A DNA stretch of 20,884 nucleotides, from the NCBI GenBank assembly GCA_964530555.1, contig CAZHBD010000010.1, positions 1 through 20,884 of the forward strand, given 5' to 3'. The translations under genes and the position numbers were made by a program. Below, one piece after another: positions 1 through 7,703 of this stretch (positions are counted from its first letter, which is position 1; the number at the start of each line of letters is the position of its first letter). Source of the stretch: CAZHBD01 sp964530555 (lineage in GTDB: Bacteria > Patescibacteriota > Saccharimonadia > Saccharimonadales > AWTP1-31). Under the pieces are notes generated by a model that had not been told where the DNA came from, ran no database searches, and saw nothing but the letters and a program-made list of their open reading frames with translations.

Positions 1-1251
1 GTAAGCTAAGCGACGAACGAAACGCTGCGCCATAATCAGACGGATTGCTGACATAAATAGCGGGTTTTCACCAATAACATCCATGAGCCGGGTGAGTGCT
101 GCCGCAGCTGAGCCGGCGTGAAACGTTGAAAGAACTAAATGTCCAGTTAATGATGCCTGTAACGCGGTTTTTGCAGTATCTAGGTCACGGATTTCTCCCA
201 CCATCACAATATCTGGATCAAGACGTAAAATCGCCCGCAGCTTGTTAGCAAAATTGGCTTGTTGCGCATTCTGAGATGTGACAGAGACTTGCGTAATGCC
301 ATTAAATTGATACTCAACCGGGTCTTCAATAGTAATGATTTTTCTTTCGTCATTATTCAGGCTATTCAGTATTGAGTACAGGGTGGTCGTTTTGCCGGAT
401 CCGGTTGGTCCGACGGCCAAAACCAGGCCGCTCGGTTTCTGTATTATGCCCTCTACAACCTGGCGCTCTGAGTCTGAAAGACCCAGGCGATCTAACTGGT
501 ACATGTTGACCTCCATATTGAAGAGGCGCATGACAATATCCATGCCGTTAATTGCAGGCACCGTTTCGACTCTAAGATTAACGTCCACAGCCTCACCGTC
601 AGCCATAGTGACTTTCTGAGCAATGTGGCCCTGCTGCGCGTCGCTAGAGCTTGTTGATACATTAGCAGCGCTAGCAATTGCCGAAATAAGCATACGGTTA
701 CGCTCAATGCTAATACGGGCCACCGGGTGTAACACCCCGTCAATACGAAACCGAATGCGAACATGATCCGGTTGATGTTCGATATGTATATCCGAAGCCT
801 CCAGCTTGTGGGCCTGCTGAGTTAGATACGCAAGCATATCATCGGCTCGGACCTGGTCCAAGGTTGCCGAAACCTTGGCGATAAGCGACTGCTGGTCCTC
901 CGCAGTAAGCGATATATCCTGGTAAACCACTTGCTTTGGTGGGTCATACAGCTTCATGTACTCCCGAAAGCCCGTATCAGAAATTAGTCGGTAGTCAATT
1001 TGCTGATCCGGGAATTGCATGTGCAGATTCTTGAGAGTCTGTTGCGAGGTCGTGTTAGTGATACCAAAGGTAATAGCATGCTCTGAAGCAGTAAGAGGGA
1101 TTACCCGCAATCGGTATAGATCTTCGTTTGGAAGAACCTCTTTGTAAAGCTGTTTAGTACCGGGTAGTGAGGTGTCGGCATACTCTAGCCCCAGAATTCG
1201 GGCTCGACGCATAGTTGAGCGTTCTTCATCAGCGCGGGCATCTTGGGTCAT
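1..1251 (-). CDS. pilB: Type IV pilus assembly / type II secretion ATPase, PilB/GspE family (partial, C-terminus outside window)
   Basis: Cytoplasmic hexameric ATPase that powers pilin polymerisation. The frame runs from ATG at 1251 to the window edge without a stop (417 codons). Visible in order: an N-terminal MshEN-like region (about 1-110), the conserved KLEASDIHIE stretch (about 149-158), Walker A GPTGSGKTT (281-289), Asp box ITIEDPVEY (306-314), Walker B in LRLDPDIVMVGEIRD (about 342-356) and the His box LVLSTFHAG (372-380). All nucleotide-binding motifs are intact. Oddities: the usual QDGR segment before the Walker A region is changed to QQGH. The visible end reads RFVRRLAY, where many PilB proteins have RLVRRLC, so the first zinc-ribbon cysteine may be missing; the rest lies outside. 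The start is supported by a TATACT box 6 nt upstream. It could be one of several PilB paralogues. The family call is secure; the exact pilus role is inferred. Confidence 0.93.
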   Translation of the reverse strand, partial: MTQDARADEERSTMRRARILGLEYADTSLPGTKQLYKEVLPNEDLYRLRVIPLTASEHAITFGITNTTSQQTLKNLHMQFPDQQIDYRLISDTGFREYMKLYDPPKQVVYQDISLTAEDQQSLIAKVSATLDQVRADDMLAYLTQQAHKLEASDIHIEHQPDHVRIRFRIDGVLHPVARISIERNRMLISAIASAANVSTSSSDAQQGHIAQKVTMADGEAVDVNLRVETVPAINGMDIVMRLFNMEVNMYQLDRLGLSDSERQVVEGIIQKPSGLVLAVGPTGSGKTTTLYSILNSLNNDERKIITIEDPVEYQFNGITQVSVTSQNAQQANFANKLRAILRLDPDIVMVGEIRDLDTAKTALQASLTGHLVLSTFHAGSAAAALTRLMDVIGENPLFMSAIRLIMAQRFVRRLAY

Positions 1252-1257
1252 AGAGTT

Positions 1258-1263
1258 AGTATA
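1258..1263 (-). promoter_or_regulatory. -10 box of pilB-like gene (leaderless)
   Basis: On the minus strand this reads TATACT, followed by 6 nt and the ATG at 1251. Transcription would therefore start at or next to the start codon. No convincing -35 box is visible. The element lies inside the 54-nt divergent gap shared with the methyltransferase gene. Confidence 0.6.
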
Positions 1264-1293
1264 AATGCTTGTGCCTCTAAATGCACCCCGGGT

Positions 1294-1299
1294 TACACT
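1294..1299 (+). promoter_or_regulatory. -10 box of SpoU-type methyltransferase gene (leaderless)
   Basis: TACACT followed by 6 nt (AATAAG) and a GTG at 1306. A -35-like TTGTGC sits at 1269-1274, with a 19-nt spacer. The spacing decides the start choice: the upstream TTG at 1243 would lie before the transcript begins and inside the divergent pilB-like gene. Confidence 0.55.
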
Positions 1300-1305
1300 A
1301 ATAAG

Positions 1306-1812
1306 GTGAAAAATCTCGTGCTCATAGCGCACAATGTTCGTAGTACTCACAATGTTGGTTCATTACTTAGAACGGCGGACGGATCGGGTGTGCACTGCGT
1401 CTACCTGACTGGCTATACCCCGTACCCAAAAATGCCTGATGATGACCGCCTGCCGCACCTGATAGATAAGATACAAAGTCAGATACATAAAACAGCTTTA
1501 GGGGCGGAAACGAGCATAGATTGTCGGCACATTACCGATATTCAATCGGTCTTAAATGATTTACGAAAACAAGGTTTTGCGCTGTTTGCGGTTGAACAGA
1601 CTTCCGGCTCGCAATTATTGCCGGCAGTACATCAAATACCGGCTAAAGTGGCGCTGGTCGTAGGGCGAGAAGTTGAGGGTATTGAGCCGGATGTGATTGC
1701 ACAATGTGATGGCGTACTCGAGATCCCCATGCTCGGGCAAAAAGAATCACTTAACGTAGCGCAGGCAGCAGCTATTGCTTTGTACCACTGTCAATTTATT
1801 GCCAAAGCATAG
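1306..1812 (+). CDS. TrmH/SpoU-family (SPOUT) RNA 2'-O-methyltransferase
   Basis: Expected to transfer a methyl group from S-adenosylmethionine to a ribose 2'-OH in tRNA or rRNA. The 168-aa protein is a bare SpoU catalytic domain with all three family motifs: STHNVGSLLRTAD (13-25), GREVEGI (120-126) and IPMLGQKESLNVAQAA (140-155), which form the trefoil knot and cofactor pocket. There is no N-terminal RNA-binding extension such as TrmH or RlmB carry, so the substrate cannot be named. The frame is open from a TTG at 1243, but I chose GTG 1306 because the beta-strand KNLVLIAHN begins there, a TACACT box lies 6 nt upstream, and the longer version would overlap the divergent pilB-like start. It stands before the CAP gene, which has its own promoter. 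Confidence 0.88.
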   Translation: MKNLVLIAHNVRSTHNVGSLLRTADGSGVHCVYLTGYTPYPKMPDDDRLPHLIDKIQSQIHKTALGAETSIDCRHITDIQSVLNDLRKQGFALFAVEQTSGSQLLPAVHQIPAKVALVVGREVEGIEPDVIAQCDGVLEIPMLGQKESLNVAQAAAIALYHCQFIAKA

Positions 1813-1832
1813 CCATTTTACCTGCCATAGGC

Positions 1833-1838
1833 TACAAT
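1833..1838 (+). promoter_or_regulatory. -10 box of CAP-domain gene (leaderless)
   Basis: TACAAT followed by 7 nt and the ATG at 1846. A weak -35 (TAGCCA, 1810-1815) lies 17 nt upstream, overlapping the stop codon of the methyltransferase gene. Confidence 0.6.
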
Positions 1839-1845
1839 ACTGGAT

Positions 1846-3072
1846 ATGCCTCAGGCAACAACGCACCGTAAGCGTCATGGCCATCATCAAAAGAGAAACA
1901 GGCACTTCTTAAAAGTGTATGTTCCATATATTCCTTTAGTGTTGATTATTGCTACCGGACTGTATATAGGCAACTTTAACAGGCCAGTTCAGACTCGAGG
2001 CACAGTTTTGGCGTACTCAACTGAGATGTCCGCTGGGGGCCTCCTATCGGCTACGAATAGCAATCGAGCAGCCAATGGTGCGGGCGCCCTCACAATTAAT
2101 GCCAAGCTGACAGCGGCCGCACAGGCCAAGGCGAACGATATGGCTGCTCGAAATTACTGGTCGCACAACACGCCGGATGGCAATCCTCCGTGGGTTTTCA
2201 TAACGAATGCTGGTTACAGTTATGATCAAGCAGGCGAAAATCTGGCTTATGGGTTTCCAACTAGCTCTCAAACTATAAAAGGGTGGATGGATAGCCCGTC
2301 ACACCGTGATAATATGCTGAACAAGGTTTTTACCGAAGTCGGGTTTGGTTTTACTAACGCATCCAACTATAACAATGATGGCGAGGAGACCATTGTTGTG
2401 GCGATGTACGGCAAGCCATATACCACGTCTGCCACTAGCCCGCCACCCTCGCCTGCCAGTCCTGCTTCGCCTCCGACAGTCAAGCAGACAACCACAATAG
2501 CAACTACGCCTAGTGCATCGGTTCAAGACACTGTAATATCACGCACGGTAGAAGTCACTATCGTTGATAGTCAGAACAAACCAGTAAAAGGTGTTACTGT
2601 GACTTTGCACTCTGAGCCGCGTACAGCAGTTACCAATGATAAAGGTATAGCGACGTTCAATGATGTAGAGCCTGGTGACCACGTTGCGACTGCCGTGGTC
2701 AATGGCGCAAAGAGAGAACAACCACTCACCGTTACAAAAGACAGCAAGATTGTAAGTATCACGTTGCCCAAGCCAACAACAGGTGAACAAACTACTGCTC
2801 AAGGTAACGTTTCGAAAACTATTGCTCGGCAAAAACGAGTCAGTCGGCTAGATTTGCTGACACGCGGTTATACACCATGGCTCATGACGGTTTTAAGTGC
2901 TATAGCATTAGTAGGATCGGGGTACTTGCTTGGAAAACACAGTCGAGCCCTGCACAAGCTTATTGTAAATGGTGAAAAATACGTCCTGTCACATAGCTTG
3001 CTCGATGTAACTATAATCAGTTTTGTATGGCTCTGTTTTGTAGTTAGCCGTACCGCAGGAACTATTTTGTAA
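1846..3072 (+). CDS. Membrane-anchored CAP (SCP/PR-1) domain protein with a carboxypeptidase-regulatory-like domain
   Basis: A surface protein of unknown activity, 408 aa. In order: a very basic His-rich cytoplasmic tail (1-23), a membrane helix (about 25-43), a CAP domain (about 65-192) with the cavity residues H107 in SHNTPDG, E131 in GENLAYG and H153 in SHRDNM, and a Pro/Ser/Thr linker (about 195-228). Then follow a beta-sandwich domain of the CarboxypepD_reg/Cna-B kind (about 233-308; VDSQNKPVKGVTVTL and ATFNDVEPGDH) and two C-terminal hydrophobic helices (about 343-363 and 383-402). The N-terminal helix lacks an obvious signal-peptidase site, so it probably stays as an anchor. Bacterial CAP proteins are often linked to the envelope; the function here is inferred. 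The stop lies 1 nt from the convergent dnaE stop. Confidence 0.9.
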   Translation: MPQATTHRKRHGHHQKRNRHFLKVYVPYIPLVLIIATGLYIGNFNRPVQTRGTVLAYSTEMSAGGLLSATNSNRAANGAGALTINAKLTAAAQAKANDMAARNYWSHNTPDGNPPWVFITNAGYSYDQAGENLAYGFPTSSQTIKGWMDSPSHRDNMLNKVFTEVGFGFTNASNYNNDGEETIVVAMYGKPYTTSATSPPPSPASPASPPTVKQTTTIATTPSASVQDTVISRTVEVTIVDSQNKPVKGVTVTLHSEPRTAVTNDKGIATFNDVEPGDHVATAVVNGAKREQPLTVTKDSKIVSITLPKPTTGEQTTAQGNVSKTIARQKRVSRLDLLTRGYTPWLMTVLSAIALVGSGYLLGKHSRALHKLIVNGEKYVLSHSLLDVTIISFVWLCFVVSRTAGTIL

Positions 3073-3073
3073 A

Positions 3074-6000
3074 CTATTGGAGCTTTACATTCGCGTTGCC
3101 TACCAGCTCTTTAATAGACATCACTGTTTCTTCATCACTCGTAACCTTGCTGGGTAGCTTGATAATCTGTCTGTTATCGCCATCACCGATAACCAAGACC
3201 ACCTCAGTCTCACCAACTTTTTCATCAAGGGTTTGCTTCAAATTCATTAACAAGTTTTGGTCTTGGCTGTTCGAAAGTTTAATGTATAACCTGTCAACGG
3301 ATGTTGCAGCATTGAGCTGAGATGGTGACCTTCTGCCTACTTTGGCTTTTGGAGCTTTCATGGACTTTCCACCAGCTACGTACGTCTTGGCTTCTTGGTG
3401 AGTCACTTCCCTTGCGGAGTCAACCATAATTTTAACTTCTCCAATATTGCCATCTCTGTCTTGAGCATTAATTTTGCCATTCACTACTATAACCCTGTCT
3501 TTATCCCAGAGCTCGCTCGATTGTTCGTAAACGCTTGGGAAAAGTACGAGTTCTATGTCGTGAGTCTCGTCTGCCAACCGTATGAAAGCCATCTTCTGTC
3601 CTTTTTTTGTCATAATTTCGCGCATATCAGCAATAACTCCACCCACAACAGCTGGTTTGCCGTGATGTTCGGGCAACAGTTCTCGAATTGGCATAGTTTG
3701 CTCTGCTAACCACGTACGGTAGTCCTCAAGGGGGTGTTGCGAAAGGTACAGCCCCAACAGCTCACGCTCCCACTGCAACTGTTCACGCTGAGAAATTGGT
3801 GTGACGTCCTCAATCAGCTTGAGCTTCGGGCGAACTTCATCAGACAAGTCACTGTTGCCAAATATATCAGTTTGCCCACTAGACTTCTCCTTAAGGATGC
3901 GGCTTGCATATGCCACTAAAACATCTAGGTTAGACAGAAGCAGGTCTCTTGCGCCAAAAGAATCAAGCGCACCTGCCTTAATCAAGCTTTCCAGGGCTTT
4001 GCGGTTAACAATACGAACGTTTACTCTTTCAAAGAAATCGTCAAGCGAATTAAACGCGCCTTCTTCCCTAGCACGTAAGATTTCTTCTACAGCCGCTGTA
4101 CCCACATTTTTGATCGCAGCCATTCCAAAACGTACCTGATCGGTCTGAGGAACGACCGCAAACTCAACAAACGACTCATTAACATCAGGCGGCAACACTT
4201 TAATGCCCATATGGTTGCATTCGGTAATCTCGATAGCCAGACGATCAGTATCGTCAAAGTCGCTGGTCATAAGAGCTGCCATAAAAGCGGCTGGATAATG
4301 AGCCTTAAGGTAGGCAGTTTGATAGGCGATCAGCGCATAACAAGCAGCGTGGCTTTTGTTAAAGCAGTAGTTGGCAAATTCTTCGAGTTGGGCCCAAAAC
4401 TGTTCCATTTGAGCTCGTTCCGCTCCGCTGTGCTTAATCGCGCCATCAATGAACTCTGGCTTGATCTTTTGCATCATAGCCAAGATTTTCTTGCCCACCG
4501 CCTTTCGCAGTGTATCCGCTTGCCCGCCCGTAAAACCAGCAAGATCCTTGGAGATCTGCATGAACTGCTCTTGGTAGACGAGCACACCATAGGTACTACT
4601 CAAGGCATTTTCCATCTTTGGATGCAGGTAGGTTATTTGCTCTTCACCATGTTTACGTTTGATGAAGCTGTCGATAAACTGCATAGGCCCAGGACGGTAC
4701 AGTGCTACCATAGCCACAATATCTTCAAAAACGGTTGGCTTCAGCTCTTTGAGGTATCGTTTCATGCCCGCCGATTCCAGCTGAAATACGCCTGTGGTAT
4801 CACCCCGCTGTAGTAGAGCATAGGTTTTAGGGTCATCAAGTGCAATACGATCAATGTTAATATCTTTGTCGTAAACGCGTTTAATAATGCGTAGGGCATT
4901 CTTAATGATCGTAAGGTTACTGAGGCCTAAGAAGTCCATTTTTAGAAGCCCTAGCTCCTCGACCGGTCCCATGGAGTACTGCGTGGCGACTACACCCTTC
5001 TGGGCCATTTCTAGCGGTGCGTACTTAACAATTTCGTCGGGGGCGATAACCACTCCGGCGGCGTGGACCCCGTGTGAGCGAATTGTACCTTCGAGCTGTA
5101 CCGCCAGGTCGAACACACGTTTCGCTGTTTCGCTGGTTTGATATTCGTGTTTGAGCTCAGCACTCTCATTCAGTGAGGTAGCCAGCGGAATATGACGGCC
5201 TTGCACAGGCGGTGGAATCATCTTGGCTAATCTGTCGGCTTCCGCGTAGGGGACTTGTAAGACTCGAGCTACATCACGGACTGCGTTCCTGGCTGCCATG
5301 CGGCCAAAAGTTACAATGTTAGCAACACGATCAGTGCCATATTTATTGACACAGTACTGAATGACCTCATCTCGCCGCGTGTCCTGTATATCGATATCAA
5401 TATCAGGCATGCTTATACGGTCAGGGTTCAAAAAGCGTTCGAACAGCAGGTCATAGCGCATAGGGTCGAGCTCAGTGATCTTTAAGGCATAGGCAATAAT
5501 CGAGCCCGCCGCGGAACCACGACCTGGACCAAAGACGATACCTTGGTCCTTCCCCCAATTTATAAAGTCTGAAATGATCAAAAAGTAGCCATTAAAGCCC
5601 ATCTGGCTTATGACAGACAGCTCGTAATCGGCGCGCTCGAGAATTTTTTTTGGTAGGGTCTTCTTGGCTGTAGCAATGCTAAGCTTGGCGCTCTCTTCCT
5701 CTGCCACACCACCATACCGCCATGCCAAACCTCGGTAAACTAGCTTATGCAGATATGTTTCCTCGGTCTCACCTTTTGGCACATCGAACTTCGGAATTAG
5801 GATCTCGCCGAGTGTTAAGCTCACATTGCAACGTTCGGCTATTTTGCGAGTATTCATAATAACGTCGGGGTGCTCTTTGCCCCAGCGTTTGATAATCTCC
5901 TGGGGATCAGTGACGTGGAGCTCAAAATCTTTGAGGCTCATACGCTTTTCATCACTCAGGAAGCTGCCGGTTTGCACACACAGTAAAATTTCATGAGCTT

Positions 6001-6688
6001 CCTGGTCAGCGTGCGTTAAATAGTGAGCGTCACATGTCACTACGCACGGAATGTCGAGCTCTTCAGCGAGCTTAAAGGTTTGTTTGGTGACGGCAACTTG
6101 CTCGTCCCAAGCGCTGGTATGTTCAGGATGACCATGATCTTGCACCTCAAGATAGTATCGATCGCCAAATATCTGCTTGTACCAACGAGCAGTTTTTTTG
6201 GCCTTTTCATACTGTTCATTGCGTAGGGCATCGCCGATCTCACCACCGATGCAACCGCTAAGAACAATAATACCTTCGTTATACTTTTCAAGTAGGTCGT
6301 GATCAATACGAGGTTTATAGTAAAATCCCTGCAGGTTAGCAATACTACTGAGTCGCATGAGGTTTTCATAGCCGACGTTGTTCATGGCCAGTAGAATAAG
6401 GTGATACGGCGTCTTATCCTTGGACGGATCACGATCGGTATGCTTGCGAGGCGCTACGTACGTCTCCATGCCAATAATTGGTTGCACATCATGGGATTTG
6501 GCGACTTTGTAAAACTCTATGATCCCTGATAAAGTACCGTGGTCTGTCATCGCAACTGAAGTCATACCCATGTCTTTGATACCACTAATCAGATTTGGCA
6601 CTTTGGTTAGTCCATCAAGCAGGCTGTACTGAGTGTGGTTATGCAAGTGTACATAATCACTCGGTTTGAGTTTGCTAGCTTCCCCCAT
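3074..6688 (-). CDS. dnaE: DNA polymerase III alpha subunit
   Basis: Replicative DNA polymerase, 1204 aa, close to the usual DnaE1 length with no intein visible. The N-terminal PHP domain (about 10-290) keeps its metal ligands: H14 and H16 in HLHNH, D49/H50 in TDHG, E75, H96, C146, and D220/H222 in CDAHYL. The palm carries the catalytic aspartates D429 and D431 in PDIDID, and the third at D585 in KMDFLGL. The GPGRGSAAGS loop lies at 387-396 and a C-terminal OB fold at about 1011-1090. ATG 6688 is supported by a TACAAT box 8 nt upstream. The gene stands alone and ends 1 nt from the convergent CAP gene. A PHP site this complete is known in DnaE proteins with intrinsic 3'-5' proofreading, so proofreading in cis is plausible but not shown. 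Confidence 0.98.
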   Translation of the reverse strand: MGEASKLKPSDYVHLHNHTQYSLLDGLTKVPNLISGIKDMGMTSVAMTDHGTLSGIIEFYKVAKSHDVQPIIGMETYVAPRKHTDRDPSKDKTPYHLILLAMNNVGYENLMRLSSIANLQGFYYKPRIDHDLLEKYNEGIIVLSGCIGGEIGDALRNEQYEKAKKTARWYKQIFGDRYYLEVQDHGHPEHTSAWDEQVAVTKQTFKLAEELDIPCVVTCDAHYLTHADQEAHEILLCVQTGSFLSDEKRMSLKDFELHVTDPQEIIKRWGKEHPDVIMNTRKIAERCNVSLTLGEILIPKFDVPKGETEETYLHKLVYRGLAWRYGGVAEEESAKLSIATAKKTLPKKILERADYELSVISQMGFNGYFLIISDFINWGKDQGIVFGPGRGSAAGSIIAYALKITELDPMRYDLLFERFLNPDRISMPDIDIDIQDTRRDEVIQYCVNKYGTDRVANIVTFGRMAARNAVRDVARVLQVPYAEADRLAKMIPPPVQGRHIPLATSLNESAELKHEYQTSETAKRVFDLAVQLEGTIRSHGVHAAGVVIAPDEIVKYAPLEMAQKGVVATQYSMGPVEELGLLKMDFLGLSNLTIIKNALRIIKRVYDKDINIDRIALDDPKTYALLQRGDTTGVFQLESAGMKRYLKELKPTVFEDIVAMVALYRPGPMQFIDSFIKRKHGEEQITYLHPKMENALSSTYGVLVYQEQFMQISKDLAGFTGGQADTLRKAVGKKILAMMQKIKPEFIDGAIKHSGAERAQMEQFWAQLEEFANYCFNKSHAACYALIAYQTAYLKAHYPAAFMAALMTSDFDDTDRLAIEITECNHMGIKVLPPDVNESFVEFAVVPQTDQVRFGMAAIKNVGTAAVEEILRAREEGAFNSLDDFFERVNVRIVNRKALESLIKAGALDSFGARDLLLSNLDVLVAYASRILKEKSSGQTDIFGNSDLSDEVRPKLKLIEDVTPISQREQLQWERELLGLYLSQHPLEDYRTWLAEQTMPIRELLPEHHGKPAVVGGVIADMREIMTKKGQKMAFIRLADETHDIELVLFPSVYEQSSELWDKDRVIVVNGKINAQDRDGNIGEVKIMVDSAREVTHQEAKTYVAGGKSMKAPKAKVGRRSPSQLNAATSVDRLYIKLSNSQDQNLLMNLKQTLDEKVGETEVVLVIGDGDNRQIIKLPSKVTSDEETVMSIKELVGNANVKLQ

Positions 6689-6696
6689 ATGCTTCT

Positions 6697-6702
6697 ATTG
6701 TA
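6697..6702 (-). promoter_or_regulatory. -10 box of dnaE (leaderless or very short leader)
   Basis: TACAAT on the minus strand, 8 nt before the dnaE ATG at 6688. The -35 region at a 17-nt distance is poor. It lies in the 58-nt gap after the DUF5665-type gene. Confidence 0.6.
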
Positions 6703-6746
6703 TGAAACTTTGAGGCCGAGAGCGAGCCAAAGCTTCAATTACAACG

Positions 6747-7010
6747 CTACTGGCGTCGTTCATTTACAGTGTGGCGAAAGTTATTTACGAGTGGCCCAAG
6801 TAGCGGCACTTGCTTGAAAAATGACAATACCCATATCAACAATGCCACAATAATTGTTGCCCCAATCACACCACCAAGTCCGCTAGCCAGACCTTTTAAG
6901 AATGCTTGCTTATATGATTGCTTCGCATCCAGATACCCGGTCTCATAAATACTAACCAACATCTTGCCCAAGTTTTCGTAATCTGACTTTTTCTGCTGAT
7001 CTTTAGTCAT
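6747..7010 (-). CDS. Small membrane protein, DUF5665-like
   Basis: An 87-aa protein. The N-terminal part is soluble and charged (ENLGKMLVSIYETGY), a Gly-rich approach FLKGLASGLGGVIGAT leads into one hydrophobic helix (VALLIWVLSFF), and the tail is short and polar. This matches the DUF5665 pattern as I remember it, a family of unknown function common in CPR bacteria. The start chosen is ATG 7010, which overlaps the preceding gene by 8 nt; a TTG at 7022 in the same frame is a weaker alternative. It is the last gene of a three-gene unit of small envelope proteins. No Shine-Dalgarno sequence is evident, so translational coupling to the preceding gene is likely. Confidence 0.75.
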   Translation of the reverse strand: MTKDQQKKSDYENLGKMLVSIYETGYLDAKQSYKQAFLKGLASGLGGVIGATIIVALLIWVLSFFKQVPLLGPLVNNFRHTVNERRQ

Positions 7011-7413
7011 GCTTTTGAGCAAACTTTTTTAAGTGCTCAATGGCTTGGGTTGCGTCGTCAATTGCCTTTTGTAGGTCTTTATACTCTGCCTCACCTTCGT
7101 GTAAGGCGGTCAGCATTTCTTTGGCTTTTTCACGAGCTTTCGTAGCTGCAGCCATAGCCTTTTCGTAATCTCGGTCAGCAAAATGCTTAAACTTGTGAGC
7201 GCCCTTCTTGGCTTTTTCAATCAGAATATTTAGCTCTCCGTGCAGTTTTTTTAGTTTCTTCTCCGCCTCAGTCTTTGCTTTAATAGCAGCGTTCTTTACG
7301 TCTTGGCGGGTTTCTTTACCACTCTTGGGCGCGGTTAAAATCCCGGCGATGTAGCCTGCGGCACCAGCAATAAGTGCTCCAATAGCAATTTTCTTTGTTG
7401 AATCTTTACTCAT
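7003..7413 (-). CDS. YtxH-like small membrane/coiled-coil protein
   Basis: A 136-aa protein with a Gly/Ala-rich N-terminal hydrophobic segment (about 9-26, IAIGALIAGAAGYIAGIL) followed by TAPKSGKETR, the pattern of YtxH-domain proteins. The rest is a long, highly charged Lys/Glu/Ala helix, probably a coiled coil (about 35-130). YtxH proteins are general-stress envelope proteins of unclear mechanism in Bacillus. A good Shine-Dalgarno sequence (AAGGAG) sits just before ATG 7413, as expected for an operon-internal gene. It follows the 84-aa gene by 8 nt and overlaps the next gene. Confidence 0.75.
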   Translation of the reverse strand: MSKDSTKKIAIGALIAGAAGYIAGILTAPKSGKETRQDVKNAAIKAKTEAEKKLKKLHGELNILIEKAKKGAHKFKHFADRDYEKAMAAATKAREKAKEMLTALHEGEAEYKDLQKAIDDATQAIEHLKKFAQKHD

Positions 7414-7421
7414 ACCTCTCC

Positions 7422-7676
7422 TTACTTTTCACTGTGCTTGCGGGCTGCGGCTACGACATTAGCGATCAGTTTACCAATGGCAGCAGGTCCGGCGCTAGCT
7501 TTAAAAAAATCACCCACCGCTTCGGCTTTATCGGCGATCTCCTCTGCTTTATGGGTCAGACGTTTAATTTGATTTAGAATCTGGATAGCTTTTACGGCAA
7601 TAATAATGCTGCACAATAAAAAAACAGCGAGCATGCCAGATAGTAGAACGACCAGGATCTGCTCCGCTGTTGTCAT
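7422..7676 (-). CDS. Small single-helix membrane protein, first gene of the envelope trio
   Basis: An 84-aa protein with one N-terminal membrane helix (about 6-30, ILVVLLSGMLAVFLLCSIIIAV), then an amphipathic Lys/Glu-rich helix (about 33-58) and a short Ala-rich end. It resembles DUF948-type phage-shock-like small proteins only in layout; I cannot assign a family. ATG 7676 is fixed by a TATACT box 6 nt upstream. Two further small membrane proteins follow in the same unit (8-nt gap, then an 8-nt overlap), which suggests the three act together in the envelope. Confidence 0.7.
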   Translation of the reverse strand: MTTAEQILVVLLSGMLAVFLLCSIIIAVKAIQILNQIKRLTHKAEEIADKAEAVGDFFKASAGPAAIGKLIANVVAAARKHSEK

Positions 7677-7682
7677 GCGTTC

Positions 7683-7688
7683 AGTATA
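7683..7688 (-). promoter_or_regulatory. -10 box of the small envelope-protein operon (leaderless)
   Basis: TATACT on the minus strand, 6 nt before ATG 7676. The -35 region would overlap the galU stop codon and is weak. Confidence 0.6.
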
Positions 7689-7703
7689 TACCTTTTAACA
7701 AAA

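Noticed and set aside
335..764. Two overlapping open frames, one per strand, in the pilB-like region
   Set aside because: Shadows of the minus-strand ATPase frame that runs unbroken from 1251 to the window edge with Walker A and B motifs.
3068..3089. AT-rich hairpin TGTAAA/TTTACA between the convergent CAP and dnaE stops, a possible shared terminator
   Set aside because: Only six mostly A-T pairs with a 10-nt loop, and no U-tract on either strand; too weak to call.
4211..4813. 200-aa open frame on the plus strand
   Set aside because: Entirely antisense to dnaE, whose motifs are intact on the other strand; no family features in the translation.
6720..6760. Short hairpin (GACGC/GCGTT) at the end of the DUF5665-like gene as a terminator
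   Set aside because: Five pairs including a wobble, no U-tract after it.
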